Shown one piece after another: positions 1 through 8,099 of a stretch of DNA of 64,000 nt. Source of the stretch: Streptomyces sp. P9-A2. GTDB lineage: Bacteria; Actinomycetota; Actinomycetes; Streptomycetales; Streptomycetaceae. The notes below the pieces were generated by a model that searched no databases, was not told the DNA's origin, and was given only the letters and a program-made list of their open reading frames with translations. The stretch is from assembly GCF_036634175.1 (NCBI RefSeq), contig NZ_JAZIFX010000001.1:4340001-4404000 (forward strand), given 5' to 3'. The first letter of the stretch is position 1. Each line of letters begins with the position of its first letter. The translations under genes were made by a program, and so were the position numbers.

Positions 1-582
1 CTGCGGCTGGCCCGCCACGACCCCGCCCTGTCCGCGCTGAACGGCCACGCCCTCGACGACCCGCGCGTACGCGTCACCACCGAGGACGCCTTCGACTGGC
101 TGCGCGGGGCGCCCCCGGCCGCGTACGACGTGGTGGTGTCCGACCTGCCGCACCCGGAGATCACCGCGAGCACCAAGCTGTACTCGCGGGAGTTCTACGG
201 TCTGACCCGGCGGGTGCTCGCCCCCGGCGGGCGGCTCGTGGTGCACGCCGGGCAGGTGACGTCCCTGCCCGAGACGTACTGGACGGTGGAGTCGACGCTC
301 CGCTCGGCCGGCTTCCGCACCGTCCCGTACGGCACGGGCGGGCGGCCTGCCGGTCTCGTCACCGGACCCGCCCGCACCCCGGCGGACACCACCCGCGCCC
401 TGCGCGACCGGGGTTTCGTCCTCGCCGCCCGTACGGACCCCGAGCTGCGCCTGGACCCGTCCGGCCCTCGCCCGCGCACCCTCACCGACAACTCCCTCGC
501 CGCCGGAGCGCGGGCCGCCGAGCGCACTCGTGTCCCCGGTCTCCCGGCGTCGACGCTGATCCATCCCCGGTACGCGCGGTGA
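1..582 (+). CDS. Spermidine synthase-like aminopropyltransferase, 3' part only
   Basis: The reading frame is open from the first base, so the 5' part lies outside the window. About 193 codons remain. They contain a Rossmann methyltransferase-type stretch: an acidic segment around [16 protein letters not shown], then [10 protein letters not shown], which resembles the conserved D-x-x-DP region of the spermine/spermidine synthase family. Streptomyces carries a membrane-anchored version with N-terminal membrane helices, and this tail fits it, but the helices are not visible here. Whether it truly makes spermidine cannot be told from this piece. The stop codon at 580 is the first TGA of a 14-bp tandem array. 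Confidence 0.7.
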   Translation: MRLARHDPALSALNGHALDDPRVRVTTEDAFDWLRGAPPAAYDVVVSDLPHPEITASTKLYSREFYGLTRRVLAPGGRLVVHAGQVTSLPETYWTVESTLRSAGFRTVPYGTGGRPAGLVTGPARTPADTTRALRDRGFVLAARTDPELRLDPSGPRPRTLTDNSLAAGARAAERTRVPGLPASTLIHPRYAR

Positions 583-663
583 GCCGCGACCGCTGAGCCG
601 CGACCGCTGAGCCGCGGCCACTGAGCCATGACCACTGAGCCATGACCACTGAGTCACGGCCGC
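580..663 (+). repeat. 14-bp tandem array starting at a stop codon (6 units)
   Basis: Six consecutive 14-bp units begin exactly with the TGA stop of the upstream gene: TGAGCCGCGACCGC twice, TGAGCCGCGGCCAC once, TGAGCCATGACCAC twice and TGAGTCACGGCCGC once. Because 14 is not a multiple of three, the TGA falls in all three forward frames. A similar array lies at 49388. Confidence 0.9.
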
Positions 664-762
664 CGGTCCGTGCCCCTCGGACGGGTGTCCGAGTCGTGCC
701 CGCTGCGCCTTTCGTGCCGACGGGGATACAGTCCGGCGTTCCCGTGGGTAGGCTCCGCAGTC

Positions 763-1659
763 ATGGAGCACGAGGTGTTCGTTCCGGTTCCGGTGGAGCG
801 GCTCAGGGAGGCGCTGGACGATCCCGCACGGGTCGCCCGCGCGGTGCCGGGGCTCCAGCACGACGCCGGAGCCGATCCGGTCACCGGCCGGCTGAAGGTC
901 CGCATCGGCAGCCACTCCATCACCTATCGGGGCGCCGTCCGGGTGACCCGGCGGGACGACGGTTCCTACGCCGTCGAGGGCGACGCCGTCGAGACCCGCG
1001 GCACCGGCACCGTGAAACTGGCGCTGCGGCTGAGGCTGCGGGACACGGAGGGCGGTGCCACACTCGCCGTCGACGGCACGGCGACAGCCGACGGCCGGGT
1101 CACGGGACTGCCGCCGGACGCGGTGGCCTCGACGATGGCCCGCCTGCTGAACCGCTTCGCGGCGAACCTGGGGACGACTGCGGGTACCACGGCGGAGGAG
1201 GATCCCGGGAAGGGAACGCCCGACGAGGAGACGCCCGACGAGGGGACGTCGTCCTCGGAGGAGCCCTCAGCCCCGGAGTCGCCTTCGGTTCCCTCGGTTC
1301 CCTCGGTTCCCTCGGCTCCCTCCGTCCCCGACGCGGAGATCTCCCTGCCGTCCCCCGGACCCGGGCTGCCGAACGATGTGGACGACGTGGACGAGACAGT
1401 GGACGGGCCGGTGGGTGAGGAGGACGGGGAGGACGGCGCCGACGAGGACACCGTCGCCGAGGCCGCGCACGCGCGCCGCACCATGATCGGCCGCAGCGCC
1501 GAAGAGGTGGACCACGCTCCGCCCCGGGGCCGCTACGCGCCCGTCCCCGTCCCCCAGACCGTCTCCGTCTCCACTCCGCTGCGCTGGGCCGCCCCGGCGG
1601 CCGCCCTGGCGGTGGCCTCGGCGATCGTCGCGGTGCGGGTCCTCCGCAGGCGCGGCTGA
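763..1659 (+). CDS. SRPBCC (CoxG-like) domain membrane protein
   Basis: A protein of 298 residues. Residues 1-135 resemble the SRPBCC/CoxG lipid-binding fold: the start MEHEVFVPVPVERLREALDD is followed by alternating strands and a helix with SxMARLLNRFAANL. Residues 140-225 are an acidic and Pro/Ser-rich linker with a PSVPSVPSVPS repeat. A single hydrophobic segment near the C-terminus is followed by RVLRRRG, giving a tail anchor with a basic cytoplasmic or wall-facing end. The ATG at 763 was chosen over upstream in-frame starts because the SRPBCC fold begins there. CoxG itself recruits CO dehydrogenase to the membrane, but no cox genes are nearby, so the role is unknown. Confidence 0.75.
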   Translation: MEHEVFVPVPVERLREALDDPARVARAVPGLQHDAGADPVTGRLKVRIGSHSITYRGAVRVTRRDDGSYAVEGDAVETRGTGTVKLALRLRLRDTEGGATLAVDGTATADGRVTGLPPDAVASTMARLLNRFAANLGTTAGTTAEEDPGKGTPDEETPDEGTSSSEEPSAPESPSVPSVPSVPSAPSVPDAEISLPSPGPGLPNDVDDVDETVDGPVGEEDGEDGADEDTVAEAAHARRTMIGRSAEEVDHAPPRGRYAPVPVPQTVSVSTPLRWAAPAAALAVASAIVAVRVLRRRG

Positions 1660-1728
1660 GGCCGTGTCCGGGAGGCGGGACCGGCCCGGCAGGCGGGGCA
1701 CTCTTGATCACCCCAGTAGGGTCGTCCC

Positions 1729-2526
1729 GTGAGTGACGAAGACATCACGCTGACCGCGGGCGACGCGGAGGTGACCGTACGGCCGGGGAACGGCGGGCGG
1801 GTCTCAGGACTGCGGGTCGGGGGAGTGGAACTGCTGCGGCAGGGCGACCGTTTCGGGTGCTTCCCGATGGTCCCCTGGTGCGGGCGGACCAGGGACGGCC
1901 GGTTCCGGGACGGGGCGACGGTCCGGCAGTTGCCGTTGAACGCACCGCCCCACGCCATCCATGGCACCGCCCGTGACGCGGCTTGGCGCACCGCCCGCAA
2001 GAGCGCCGACGAGGTCGTGCTCACGTACGACCTCGTGGAGCCGTGGCCGTACCCCGGGCGGGTGACGCAGCAGTTCACGCTCGGCGAGGACGCGCTGACG
2101 CTGACCATGGCCGTGGAGACGTACGAGTCGTCCTTCCCGGCGCAGATCGGCTGGCACCCCTGGTTCAACCGCAGCCTCGGCGGCGCGGACGCCCAGGACG
2201 TACGCCTCGACTTCACCGCAGCCTGGCAGGAGGAGCGCGGTGACGACCACCTGCCCACCGGCAACCGGGTCGACCCCCGCCCCGGGCCCTGGGACGACTG
2301 CTTCGGCATGCCCGACGGGGTCGACGTCACCCTCACCTGGCCGGGGCGGCTGGAGCTGAAGGTGACCAGCCGTGAGAAGTGGGTGGTGGTCTACGACGAG
2401 CAGCGCGAGGCCGTCTGCGTGGAGCCGCAGACCGGGCCGCCCAACGGGCTGAACACCCACCCGCGTCTGGTCACCCCGCTGGAGCCGCTGGAGGCCACGA
2501 CCACCTGGACCTGGCGGCGGCTCTAG
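1729..2526 (+). CDS. Aldose 1-epimerase family protein
   Basis: A 265-residue protein of the galactose mutarotase-like fold, which interconverts alpha and beta anomers of aldoses. The family signature is seen in PMVPWCGRTRDGRF, in the catalytic-type histidine context APPHAIHGTARD, in QIGWHPWFNRSL, and in the C-terminal VEPQTGPPNGLNT segment, where the catalytic glutamate normally lies. The GTG start at 1729 gives the usual N-terminus. It stands alone, with a 69-nt gap behind the SRPBCC gene, and is followed by a hairpin and pyrE. The exact sugar is unknown; D-hexose-6-phosphate epimerase is an alternative. Confidence 0.85.
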   Translation: MSDEDITLTAGDAEVTVRPGNGGRVSGLRVGGVELLRQGDRFGCFPMVPWCGRTRDGRFRDGATVRQLPLNAPPHAIHGTARDAAWRTARKSADEVVLTYDLVEPWPYPGRVTQQFTLGEDALTLTMAVETYESSFPAQIGWHPWFNRSLGGADAQDVRLDFTAAWQEERGDDHLPTGNRVDPRPGPWDDCFGMPDGVDVTLTWPGRLELKVTSREKWVVVYDEQREAVCVEPQTGPPNGLNTHPRLVTPLEPLEATTTWTWRRL

Positions 2527-2542
2527 GCGGCAGGCTCCGGGG

Positions 2543-2575
2543 CGTGCCCTGCAAGGCACGGCCTTACAGGGCACG
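2543..2575 (+). terminator. Hairpin after the epimerase gene
   Basis: CGTGCCCT at 2543-2550 pairs with AGGGCACG at 2568-2575, and variants of TGCAGGGCACG repeat through about 2590. There is no T-run. It is a plausible factor-independent or Rho-assisted end for the epimerase transcript, just upstream of pyrE. Confidence 0.45.
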
Positions 2576-2629
2576 CTCTGCAGGGCACGACCTGCGGGGC
2601 ATGTCCCGGGGCCGTCTACCCTGGCTGTC

Positions 2630-3178
2630 ATGAGTGACGTACGTGGCGCGCTGCTGCAGCAGATCAAGGACAAGGCCGTGGTGCACGGCAAGGTGACCCT
2701 CTCCTCGGGGCTCGAGGCCGACTACTACGTCGATCTGCGCCGCGTCACCCTCGACGGCGAGGCCGCCCCGCTGGTCGGCCAGGTGCTGCTGGACCTCACC
2801 GCCGAGCTGGACTTCGACGCGGTCGGCGGTCTCACCATGGGCGCGGACCCGGTGGCCGGTGCCATGCTGCACGCCGCCGCGGCGCGCGGCCGGCGGCTGG
2901 ACGCGTTCGTGGTCCGCAAGGCGGCCAAGGCACACGGCATGCAGCGGCGGGTGGAGGGCCCGGACATCAGAGGGCGCCGGGTCCTGGTCGTCGAGGACAC
3001 CTCCACCACCGGCGGCTCCCCGCTCACCGCTGTCGAGGCCGTGCGCGAGGCCGGCGGCGAGGTCGTGGCCGTCGCGACCATCGTGGACCGGGCGACCGGC
3101 GCCGCCGAGAAGATCCAGGAGGGCGCCGGGGTGCCGTACCTGTTCGCCTTCGGCAAGGACGAGCTCGGCCTGGACTGA
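2630..3178 (+). CDS. pyrE: Orotate phosphoribosyltransferase
   Basis: Transfers the phosphoribosyl group of PRPP to orotate, giving OMP in pyrimidine synthesis. The 182 residues match the short actinobacterial form. Visible motifs are the N-terminal LSSGLEADYYVDLRR, the VGGLTMGADPVA region and the PRPP-binding loop VLVVEDTSTTGGS near residue 120. The ATG at 2630 gives a complete N-terminus. As in other Streptomyces, it is not beside the main pyr operon. The aldolase gene follows after 283 nt. Confidence 0.95.
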   Translation: MSDVRGALLQQIKDKAVVHGKVTLSSGLEADYYVDLRRVTLDGEAAPLVGQVLLDLTAELDFDAVGGLTMGADPVAGAMLHAAAARGRRLDAFVVRKAAKAHGMQRRVEGPDIRGRRVLVVEDTSTTGGSPLTAVEAVREAGGEVVAVATIVDRATGAAEKIQEGAGVPYLFAFGKDELGLD

Positions 3179-3461
3179 CCGGCCGGCCGCACCACGCCGG
3201 CAGCACCCACCACACCGGCCGGTGTCTCGGCCACCGGCCCTCGGCCACCGGCCACCGGCCACCGGCCCCCGACCCTCGGCCCCCGGAACCCGTGTTCCGG
3301 ACCCCTTGGCATCCCCCGCATAACGACTCGACCAGCGCCGTCGCCGGGCGGGACAAGTCTGGGAGGATGGCCCCGACAACGACGTCGCATCCAAGGTTCC
3401 AGGTCAGGGCCGACAGTACGCAGTACGCCAACCCGCACGCGCTTGCATAAGGAGCGGACAG
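3179..3461 (+). other. Intergenic region pyrE-fba with GC-rich repeats
   Basis: About 280 nt without a gene. From 3225 to 3275 it holds short tandem copies of CCACCGGC and CCCTCGGC. The last 20 nt carry AAGGAG, a strong ribosome-binding site for the aldolase at 3462. I see no clear promoter hexamers. Confidence 0.6.
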
Positions 3462-4493
3462 ATGCCCATCGCAACTCCCGAGGTCTACAACGAGATGCTG
3501 GACCGGGCGAAGGCAGGAAAGTTCGCCTACCCGGCCATCAACGTCACCTCGTCCCAGACCCTGCACGCGGCACTGCGCGGCTTCGCCGAGGCGGAGAGCG
3601 ACGGCATCGTGCAGATCTCCACGGGCGGCGCCGAGTTCCTGGGCGGTCAGCACAAGAAGGAGATGGTGACCGGTTCGGTCGCCCTGGCCGAGTTCGCGCA
3701 CATCGTCGCCGAGAAGTACGACGTCAACATCGCCCTGCACACGGACCACTGCCCGAAGGACAAGCTCGACGGCTACGTCCGTCCGCTGCTCGCGATCTCG
3801 GAGGAGCGCGTCAAGGGCGGCCGCAACCCGCTGTTCCAGTCCCACATGTGGGACGGCTCCGCGGAGACCCTCGCCGACAACCTGAGCATCGCCCAGGAGC
3901 TTCTGGAGCGCGCCCGCGCCGCGAAGATCATCCTCGAGGTCGAGATCACCCCGACCGGCGGTGAGGAGGACGGCGTCTCGCACGAGATCAACGACTCCCT
4001 CTACACCACGGTCGACGACGTGATCCGCACCGCCGAGGCGCTCGGCCTCGGCGAGAAGGGCCGCTACCTGCTGGCCGCGTCCTTCGGCAACGTGCACGGT
4101 GTGTACAAGCCGGGCAACGTCGTCCTGCGCCCGGAGCTGCTCAAGGAGCTGAACGAGGGCACCGCCGCCAAGTACGGCAAGCCGGCCGGCTCGCAGCCGT
4201 TCGACTTCGTCTTCCACGGCGGCTCGGGTTCCTCGCCGGAGGAGATCCTCACCTCGCTGGAGAACGGCGTCGTGAAGATGAACATCGACACGGACACGCA
4301 GTACGCCTTCACGCGTCCGGTCGCCGACCACATGCTCAAGAACTACGACGGCGTCCTGAAGGTCGACGGCGAGGTCGGCTCCAAGAAGACCTACGACCCG
4401 CGCACCTGGGGCAAGCTGGCCGAGGCGTCGATGTCCGCCCGCATCCTGGAGGCCTGCCAGAACCTGCGTTCCACGGGCACGAAGATCAAGTAA
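3462..4493 (+). CDS. fba: Class II fructose-1,6-bisphosphate aldolase
   Basis: Cleaves fructose-1,6-bisphosphate to dihydroxyacetone phosphate and glyceraldehyde 3-phosphate in glycolysis; in gluconeogenesis it runs the other way. The 343 residues fit the zinc-dependent class IIA family. Visible signatures are HTDHCPKDKLDGY (a metal-ligand histidine region), EVEITPTGGEEDGV, a second histidine segment in ASFGNVHGVYKPGNV, and VFHGGSGSSPEE followed by NIDTDTQYAF near the C-terminus. The ATG start is preceded by AAGGAGCGG. Monocistronic; codon use is very biased, as expected for a highly expressed gene. Confidence 0.96.
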   Translation: MPIATPEVYNEMLDRAKAGKFAYPAINVTSSQTLHAALRGFAEAESDGIVQISTGGAEFLGGQHKKEMVTGSVALAEFAHIVAEKYDVNIALHTDHCPKDKLDGYVRPLLAISEERVKGGRNPLFQSHMWDGSAETLADNLSIAQELLERARAAKIILEVEITPTGGEEDGVSHEINDSLYTTVDDVIRTAEALGLGEKGRYLLAASFGNVHGVYKPGNVVLRPELLKELNEGTAAKYGKPAGSQPFDFVFHGGSGSSPEEILTSLENGVVKMNIDTDTQYAFTRPVADHMLKNYDGVLKVDGEVGSKKTYDPRTWGKLAEASMSARILEACQNLRSTGTKIK

Positions 4494-4518
4494 CCCGGCG
4501 GTTCACCGGCAGCGCGCA

Positions 4519-4593
4519 GCCGAGCCCGGTACCCCTTCCGTCACGTCCGTCCGCACCCGTTGCGGCGCGTGCGCAGGGGGTGCCGGGCTCGGC
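4519..4593 (+). terminator. Long hairpin between fba and the MFS gene
   Basis: A 17-nt left arm (4519-4535) and right arm (4577-4593) pair with one mismatch, with a 41-nt loop. It lies 26 nt after the aldolase stop and ends 21 nt before the MFS start codon, so it can act as the fba terminator and also sits in the MFS leader. Confidence 0.6.
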
Positions 4594-4614
4594 CCGCTTC
4601 CGTATGCTCCGAGC

Positions 4615-6093
4615 ATGCCCGATGTCCGGCTGGCCTCACCGCAGGGCAAGTGGATCCTGCTCACCACGGTGCTCGGTTCGAGCATGGCCATGCTGGACTC
4701 CACCGTCGTCAACGTCGCCCTGCCGCGCATCGGCCGTGACCTCGACGCGGACCTCGCCGCCCTGCAGTGGACGGTCAACGCGTACATGGTCACGCTGGCC
4801 GGCCTGATCCTGCTGGGCGGGGCGCTGGGTGACCGGTTCGGGCGCCGGAAGGTGTTCGTGGTCGGGGTGCTGTGGTTCGCCGCGGCCTCCCTGCTGTGCG
4901 GTATCGCGCCGAACTCCGGTGTGCTGATCGCCGCCCGAGCCCTGCAGGGGATCGGCGGCGCGCTGCTCACGCCCGGCTCCCTCGCCCTGATCCAGGCCTC
5001 CTTCCACCCCGACGACCGGGGCCGGGCGGTGGGCCTGTGGTCCGGCTTCGGCGGGATCGGCGCGGCGGTCGGCCCGTTCCTGGGCGGCTGGCTGGTGGAC
5101 GGGCCGGGCTGGCGCTGGGTGTTCCTGATCAACGTGCCGCTGGCCCTGCTGTGCGCCCCGATCGCCGTCCGTCACGTACCGGAGTCGGACAGCGGGGAGG
5201 AGGCCCCCGGCCGCTTCGACGTGCTCGGCGCGGTGCTCGGCGCGCTCGCCCTCGCCCTGGTGACGTACGCGCTGATCGAGGCCGGTGAGGACTCCCTCGT
5301 GGTCGCGGCCGCCGGACTGGTTGCGGCCGTCGCCTTCGTGCTCGTCGAGAAGTACCGACCGCACCCGATGATGCCGCTGGACATCTTCGCGTCCCGGCAG
5401 TTCACGGTGATCAACGTGGTGACCCTGTGCGTGTACGCGGCGTTCGGCGGCTTCTTCTTCCTCGCCGCGCTCCAGCTCCAGGTCGCCGTCGGCTGGTCCG
5501 CGCTCGCCGCCGGTACGGCGCTGCTGCCCACGACCGTGCTGATGCTGCTGCTCTCCGCCCGCTCCGGCGAGCTCGCCGTCCGGATCGGGCCGCGCATCCC
5601 GCTCACCGTCGGACCGCTGCTGTGCGCGGCCGGGATGCTGCTGATGACGCGGGTGGGGCCGGGCGCCTCGTACCTCACCGAGGTGCTGCCCGCTCTGCTG
5701 GTGCTGGGCCTGGGCATGGTCACCCTGGTGGCGCCGCTGACCGCCACCGTCCTGGCGGCCGTGGAGACCACACGGGCGGGTCTGGCCAGCGGTATCAACA
5801 ACGCGGCGGCCCGCGCGGCCGGCCTGCTGGCGGTGGCCGCGCTGCCGCTGCTCGTCGGGATGGGGCCGGAGGCGTACCGGGAGCCGGACGCCTTCGATGA
5901 GGCGTTCGGCCGGGCGATGGTGCTGTGCGCCGCCGTCCTGGTGGCCGGCTCGGTCATCGCCTTCGCGACCGTACGGCGTCCCGCACCGGGCTGCCGCCGT
6001 CCCGAATGCCGTACGCACGGCAGTGTGGCCGTACCCCCACTGGAACCCGAGACCGCAGTGGGGCCGGCCGGTGGTGTTTCACGTGAAACGTGA
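4615..6093 (+). CDS. MFS transporter of the DHA2 (EmrB/QacA) family
   Basis: A drug or metabolite:H+ antiporter in the cytoplasmic membrane. The 492 residues and hydrophobic pattern fit the 14-helix DHA2 group. Typical motifs are MLDSTVVNVALPRIGRDL in helix 1, the motif A-like GGALGDRFGRRKVF, and the motif C-like GIGAAVGPFLGGWLV with GWRWVFLINVPLAL. The ATG at 4615 gives the standard start. No regulator adjoins it, so the substrate is unknown. Its last codons contain a perfect parS site (6076-6089) that encodes VSRE. It converges on the DUF3151 gene. Confidence 0.9.
   Translation: MPDVRLASPQGKWILLTTVLGSSMAMLDSTVVNVALPRIGRDLDADLAALQWTVNAYMVTLAGLILLGGALGDRFGRRKVFVVGVLWFAAASLLCGIAPNSGVLIAARALQGIGGALLTPGSLALIQASFHPDDRGRAVGLWSGFGGIGAAVGPFLGGWLVDGPGWRWVFLINVPLALLCAPIAVRHVPESDSGEEAPGRFDVLGAVLGALALALVTYALIEAGEDSLVVAAAGLVAAVAFVLVEKYRPHPMMPLDIFASRQFTVINVVTLCVYAAFGGFFFLAALQLQVAVGWSALAAGTALLPTTVLMLLLSARSGELAVRIGPRIPLTVGPLLCAAGMLLMTRVGPGASYLTEVLPALLVLGLGMVTLVAPLTATVLAAVETTRAGLASGINNAAARAAGLLAVAALPLLVGMGPEAYREPDAFDEAFGRAMVLCAAVLVAGSVIAFATVRRPAPGCRRPECRTHGSVAVPPLEPETAVGPAGGVSRET
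6076..6089 (+). promoter_or_regulatory. parS site (ParB-binding centromere)
   Basis: GTTTCACGTGAAAC is a perfect 14-bp palindrome identical to the Streptomyces parS consensus. ParB loads here and spreads, and ParA then segregates the chromosome. The site lies inside the last codons of the MFS gene. In S. coelicolor such sites cluster around oriC, so this one supports an origin-proximal location. Confidence 0.9.
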
Positions 6094-6153
6094 CCACCGT
6101 CCGGCACTGGCAACCCGGAGCCCAGGCCCTGAGGGCAGGCCCTGGTGCAGGCT

Positions 6154-6576
6154 TTAGGCCCGCTTCAGCTCCTCGTACGCCTCGGCGCTGCTGTCCTGGA
6201 GGAACTGCGTGCAGCGCTCCGCCTCGTCCTTCTCGTCGATCGCCTCGGCGGCGCGGGCGAGGGCGGCGAGGCAGCGTAGGAAGCCGCGGTTGGCGCGGTG
6301 GCTCCACGGGATCGGTCCATGGCCCTTCCATCCGGCCCGGCGCAGCGAGTCGAGTCCCCGGTGGTAGCCCGTCCGGGCGTACGCGTACGACTCGACCACT
6401 CGCCCCGCCTCGAAGGCGTCGTCGGCGAGCATGGCCCAGGCCAGTGAGAACGTCGGGAACTTCGCCACCACCTCGGCGGGCGGCAGGGACTCCTCGCCGA
6501 GCAGGCGGTACGCCTCCTCGTTCTCGGGCAGATGGGTCGGGTCCGGGCCGCCGAGCAGGTTCTTCTGAGTGGTCAT
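6154..6576 (-). CDS. DUF3151 family protein
   Basis: A 140-residue soluble protein matching the actinobacterial DUF3151 family along its whole length. The family-like core includes LLGGPDPTHLP, FPTFSLAWAMLADDAF, YAYARTGYHRGLDSLRR and PWSHRANRGFLRCLAALARAAEAI. It looks all-helical, with a tetratricopeptide-like feel. No catalytic motif is evident and its role is unknown. It converges with the MFS gene across 60 nt and is divergent to nothing; the phosphatase gene upstream has the same orientation, 60 nt away. Confidence 0.9.
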   Translation of the reverse strand: MTTQKNLLGGPDPTHLPENEEAYRLLGEESLPPAEVVAKFPTFSLAWAMLADDAFEAGRVVESYAYARTGYHRGLDSLRRAGWKGHGPIPWSHRANRGFLRCLAALARAAEAIDEKDEAERCTQFLQDSSAEAYEELKRA

Positions 6577-6636
6577 GACGCCAGTCTGCCACCTGGCGGG
6601 GGGCCGTTCGGCCGGGCCGCGGTGCCGCGTCGCGGG

Positions 6637-7797
6637 CTACGTGCCGTGCCCGGGGCGGGGAGCCCGGGCGGTGTCCGAGGGTGGGACGGCGGTATTCGTC
6701 TCCGTGTCCGCGTCCAGGGTGACGGCGAAGAGCGCCGCGTCGTCCTGCAGCGCGCTTCCGGTGTGCCGGGAGACAGCGGAGAGCACGGTGTCGAGTACCG
6801 CCTCGGGATCGGGCGGGAAGCGCTGGGACAGCACCGGAACGGGGTCGAAGAAGACACCGTCCGTGTCGCGGGCCTCGTTGATGCCGTCGGTGTAGAGCAC
6901 CAGAGTGGCCCCGGCCGGCAGCTCGAACCGGTCGACCGGGACGTCGGCGCCGTCCGGATCGCTGTTGAGCGCGCCCAGGCCCAGGGGCAGGGACGGGACG
7001 GCCGGTTCCAGCGGGAGCGCCTTGCCGTCGTGCACCAGCAGGGGCGCCGCGTGTCCCCGGACGGCGATACGGAGTTCGGAGTAGTCATGGGTGAGCTCCA
7101 CGACGACGGCCGTGGCGAACGACTCGGCCTCCGCACCGCTCGCCTCCTCGATGCCGGCCCGCATCCGGTCCTCCAGTTGCCGGACGACACTCGGCAGATC
7201 CGGCTGGTGGAGGCAGGCCTCACGGAACGATCCGAGCAGGGCGTTCACCGTGCGGATCGCCTCCAGTCCCTTGCCGCGCACATCGGCGATGAGCATGCGG
7301 ATGCCGTGCGGCGTCTGGTGGATCGCGAAGAGGTCACCGCCGATGGCTGCCTCCGCGTGGGCGACCTCGTACCGGGAGGCCACGGTCAGCCGTCCCACCC
7401 GGTGCGGCGGGTCCGGCAGGACCGCGCGCTGCACCGCCGCCGCCACCTCGCGGCTCGTCCTCAGCTGCTGCCGGTCGCGTGTCAGCAGCACATTGAGGCC
7501 TGCCGCGATGAGGGTGAGCACGACCAGGCTGGTGAACGCGGTGACATCGGCGCGGGTCGGCTCTCTTTCCAGTTCCACCAGAAGGAGCCCGACGGCATTC
7601 GCCGCCACGCCGGTGGCGATCGTCCCGCGCAGGGAGAGGATCGGCGCGGCCAGGACGGGGGCCGACGCGAGCAGGGGGAACGTGCTGACGTTGTTCAGGA
7701 GGACCAGGTCGAGGACGAAGGCGCTCGCGAGCAGCGCGGCGGGCAGCCACCGGAGCCGCCGCTCGCGCTCCCCCGCTTCCTCGCGCCTGTTTCGCAT
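6637..7797 (-). CDS. Membrane PP2C (SpoIIE-type) serine phosphatase
   Basis: A 386-residue protein. Residues 15-110 hold three or four hydrophobic segments. From about residue 145 the SpoIIE phosphatase domain begins: SRYEVAHAEAAIGGDLFAIH with the metal-binding GGD, MLIADVRGKGLEA, the SFREA region, and DGINEARD near the C-terminus. Such proteins dephosphorylate anti-sigma-factor antagonists in partner-switching pathways. No PAS or GAF sensor domain is seen, so the membrane part is the likely input module. No anti-sigma or antagonist gene adjoins it, and the partner is unknown. Confidence 0.9.
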   Translation of the reverse strand: MRNRREEAGERERRLRWLPAALLASAFVLDLVLLNNVSTFPLLASAPVLAAPILSLRGTIATGVAANAVGLLLVELEREPTRADVTAFTSLVVLTLIAAGLNVLLTRDRQQLRTSREVAAAVQRAVLPDPPHRVGRLTVASRYEVAHAEAAIGGDLFAIHQTPHGIRMLIADVRGKGLEAIRTVNALLGSFREACLHQPDLPSVVRQLEDRMRAGIEEASGAEAESFATAVVVELTHDYSELRIAVRGHAAPLLVHDGKALPLEPAVPSLPLGLGALNSDPDGADVPVDRFELPAGATLVLYTDGINEARDTDGVFFDPVPVLSQRFPPDPEAVLDTVLSAVSRHTGSALQDDAALFAVTLDADTETNTAVPPSDTARAPRPGHGT

Positions 7798-8099
7798 TCG
7801 ATTCCGCGTTCCTGAGGTGGTCGTCCCGTCAGTGCGGCCGGCACTCAGTCTCTGACAGGCTTCTGGTGACGGCTACCGGAGGATCTCCGCGGGCACGGAC
7901 CGGAACCGGCGGCCACGGCATTCCCTGGCCCACGGCCCCTGGCCCGTGACCCAGGCCCGTGACCCGTGGCCCGTCCGTGATCGGGCGGGCCTTGCGAGGC
8001 CGGGGGATCATTGCGGAGGATGCAGTACGGGGACCGGGGCCCCCGTGTCGGTAACGGCAGGGGCGGACCGCTACCCGGAGCACACTTCAGGAGACAGCG
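7798..8099. other. Divergent intergenic region, phosphatase / kynA
   Basis: About 300 nt. From 7925 to 7975 it contains repeated CCCGTGACCC/GGCCCGTG blocks. Toward kynA there is a possible promoter: TTGCGA at about 7994 and GAGGAT at about 8018, with 18 nt between. A ribosome-binding site AGGAGA lies just before kynA. No other gene is visible. Confidence 0.5.
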
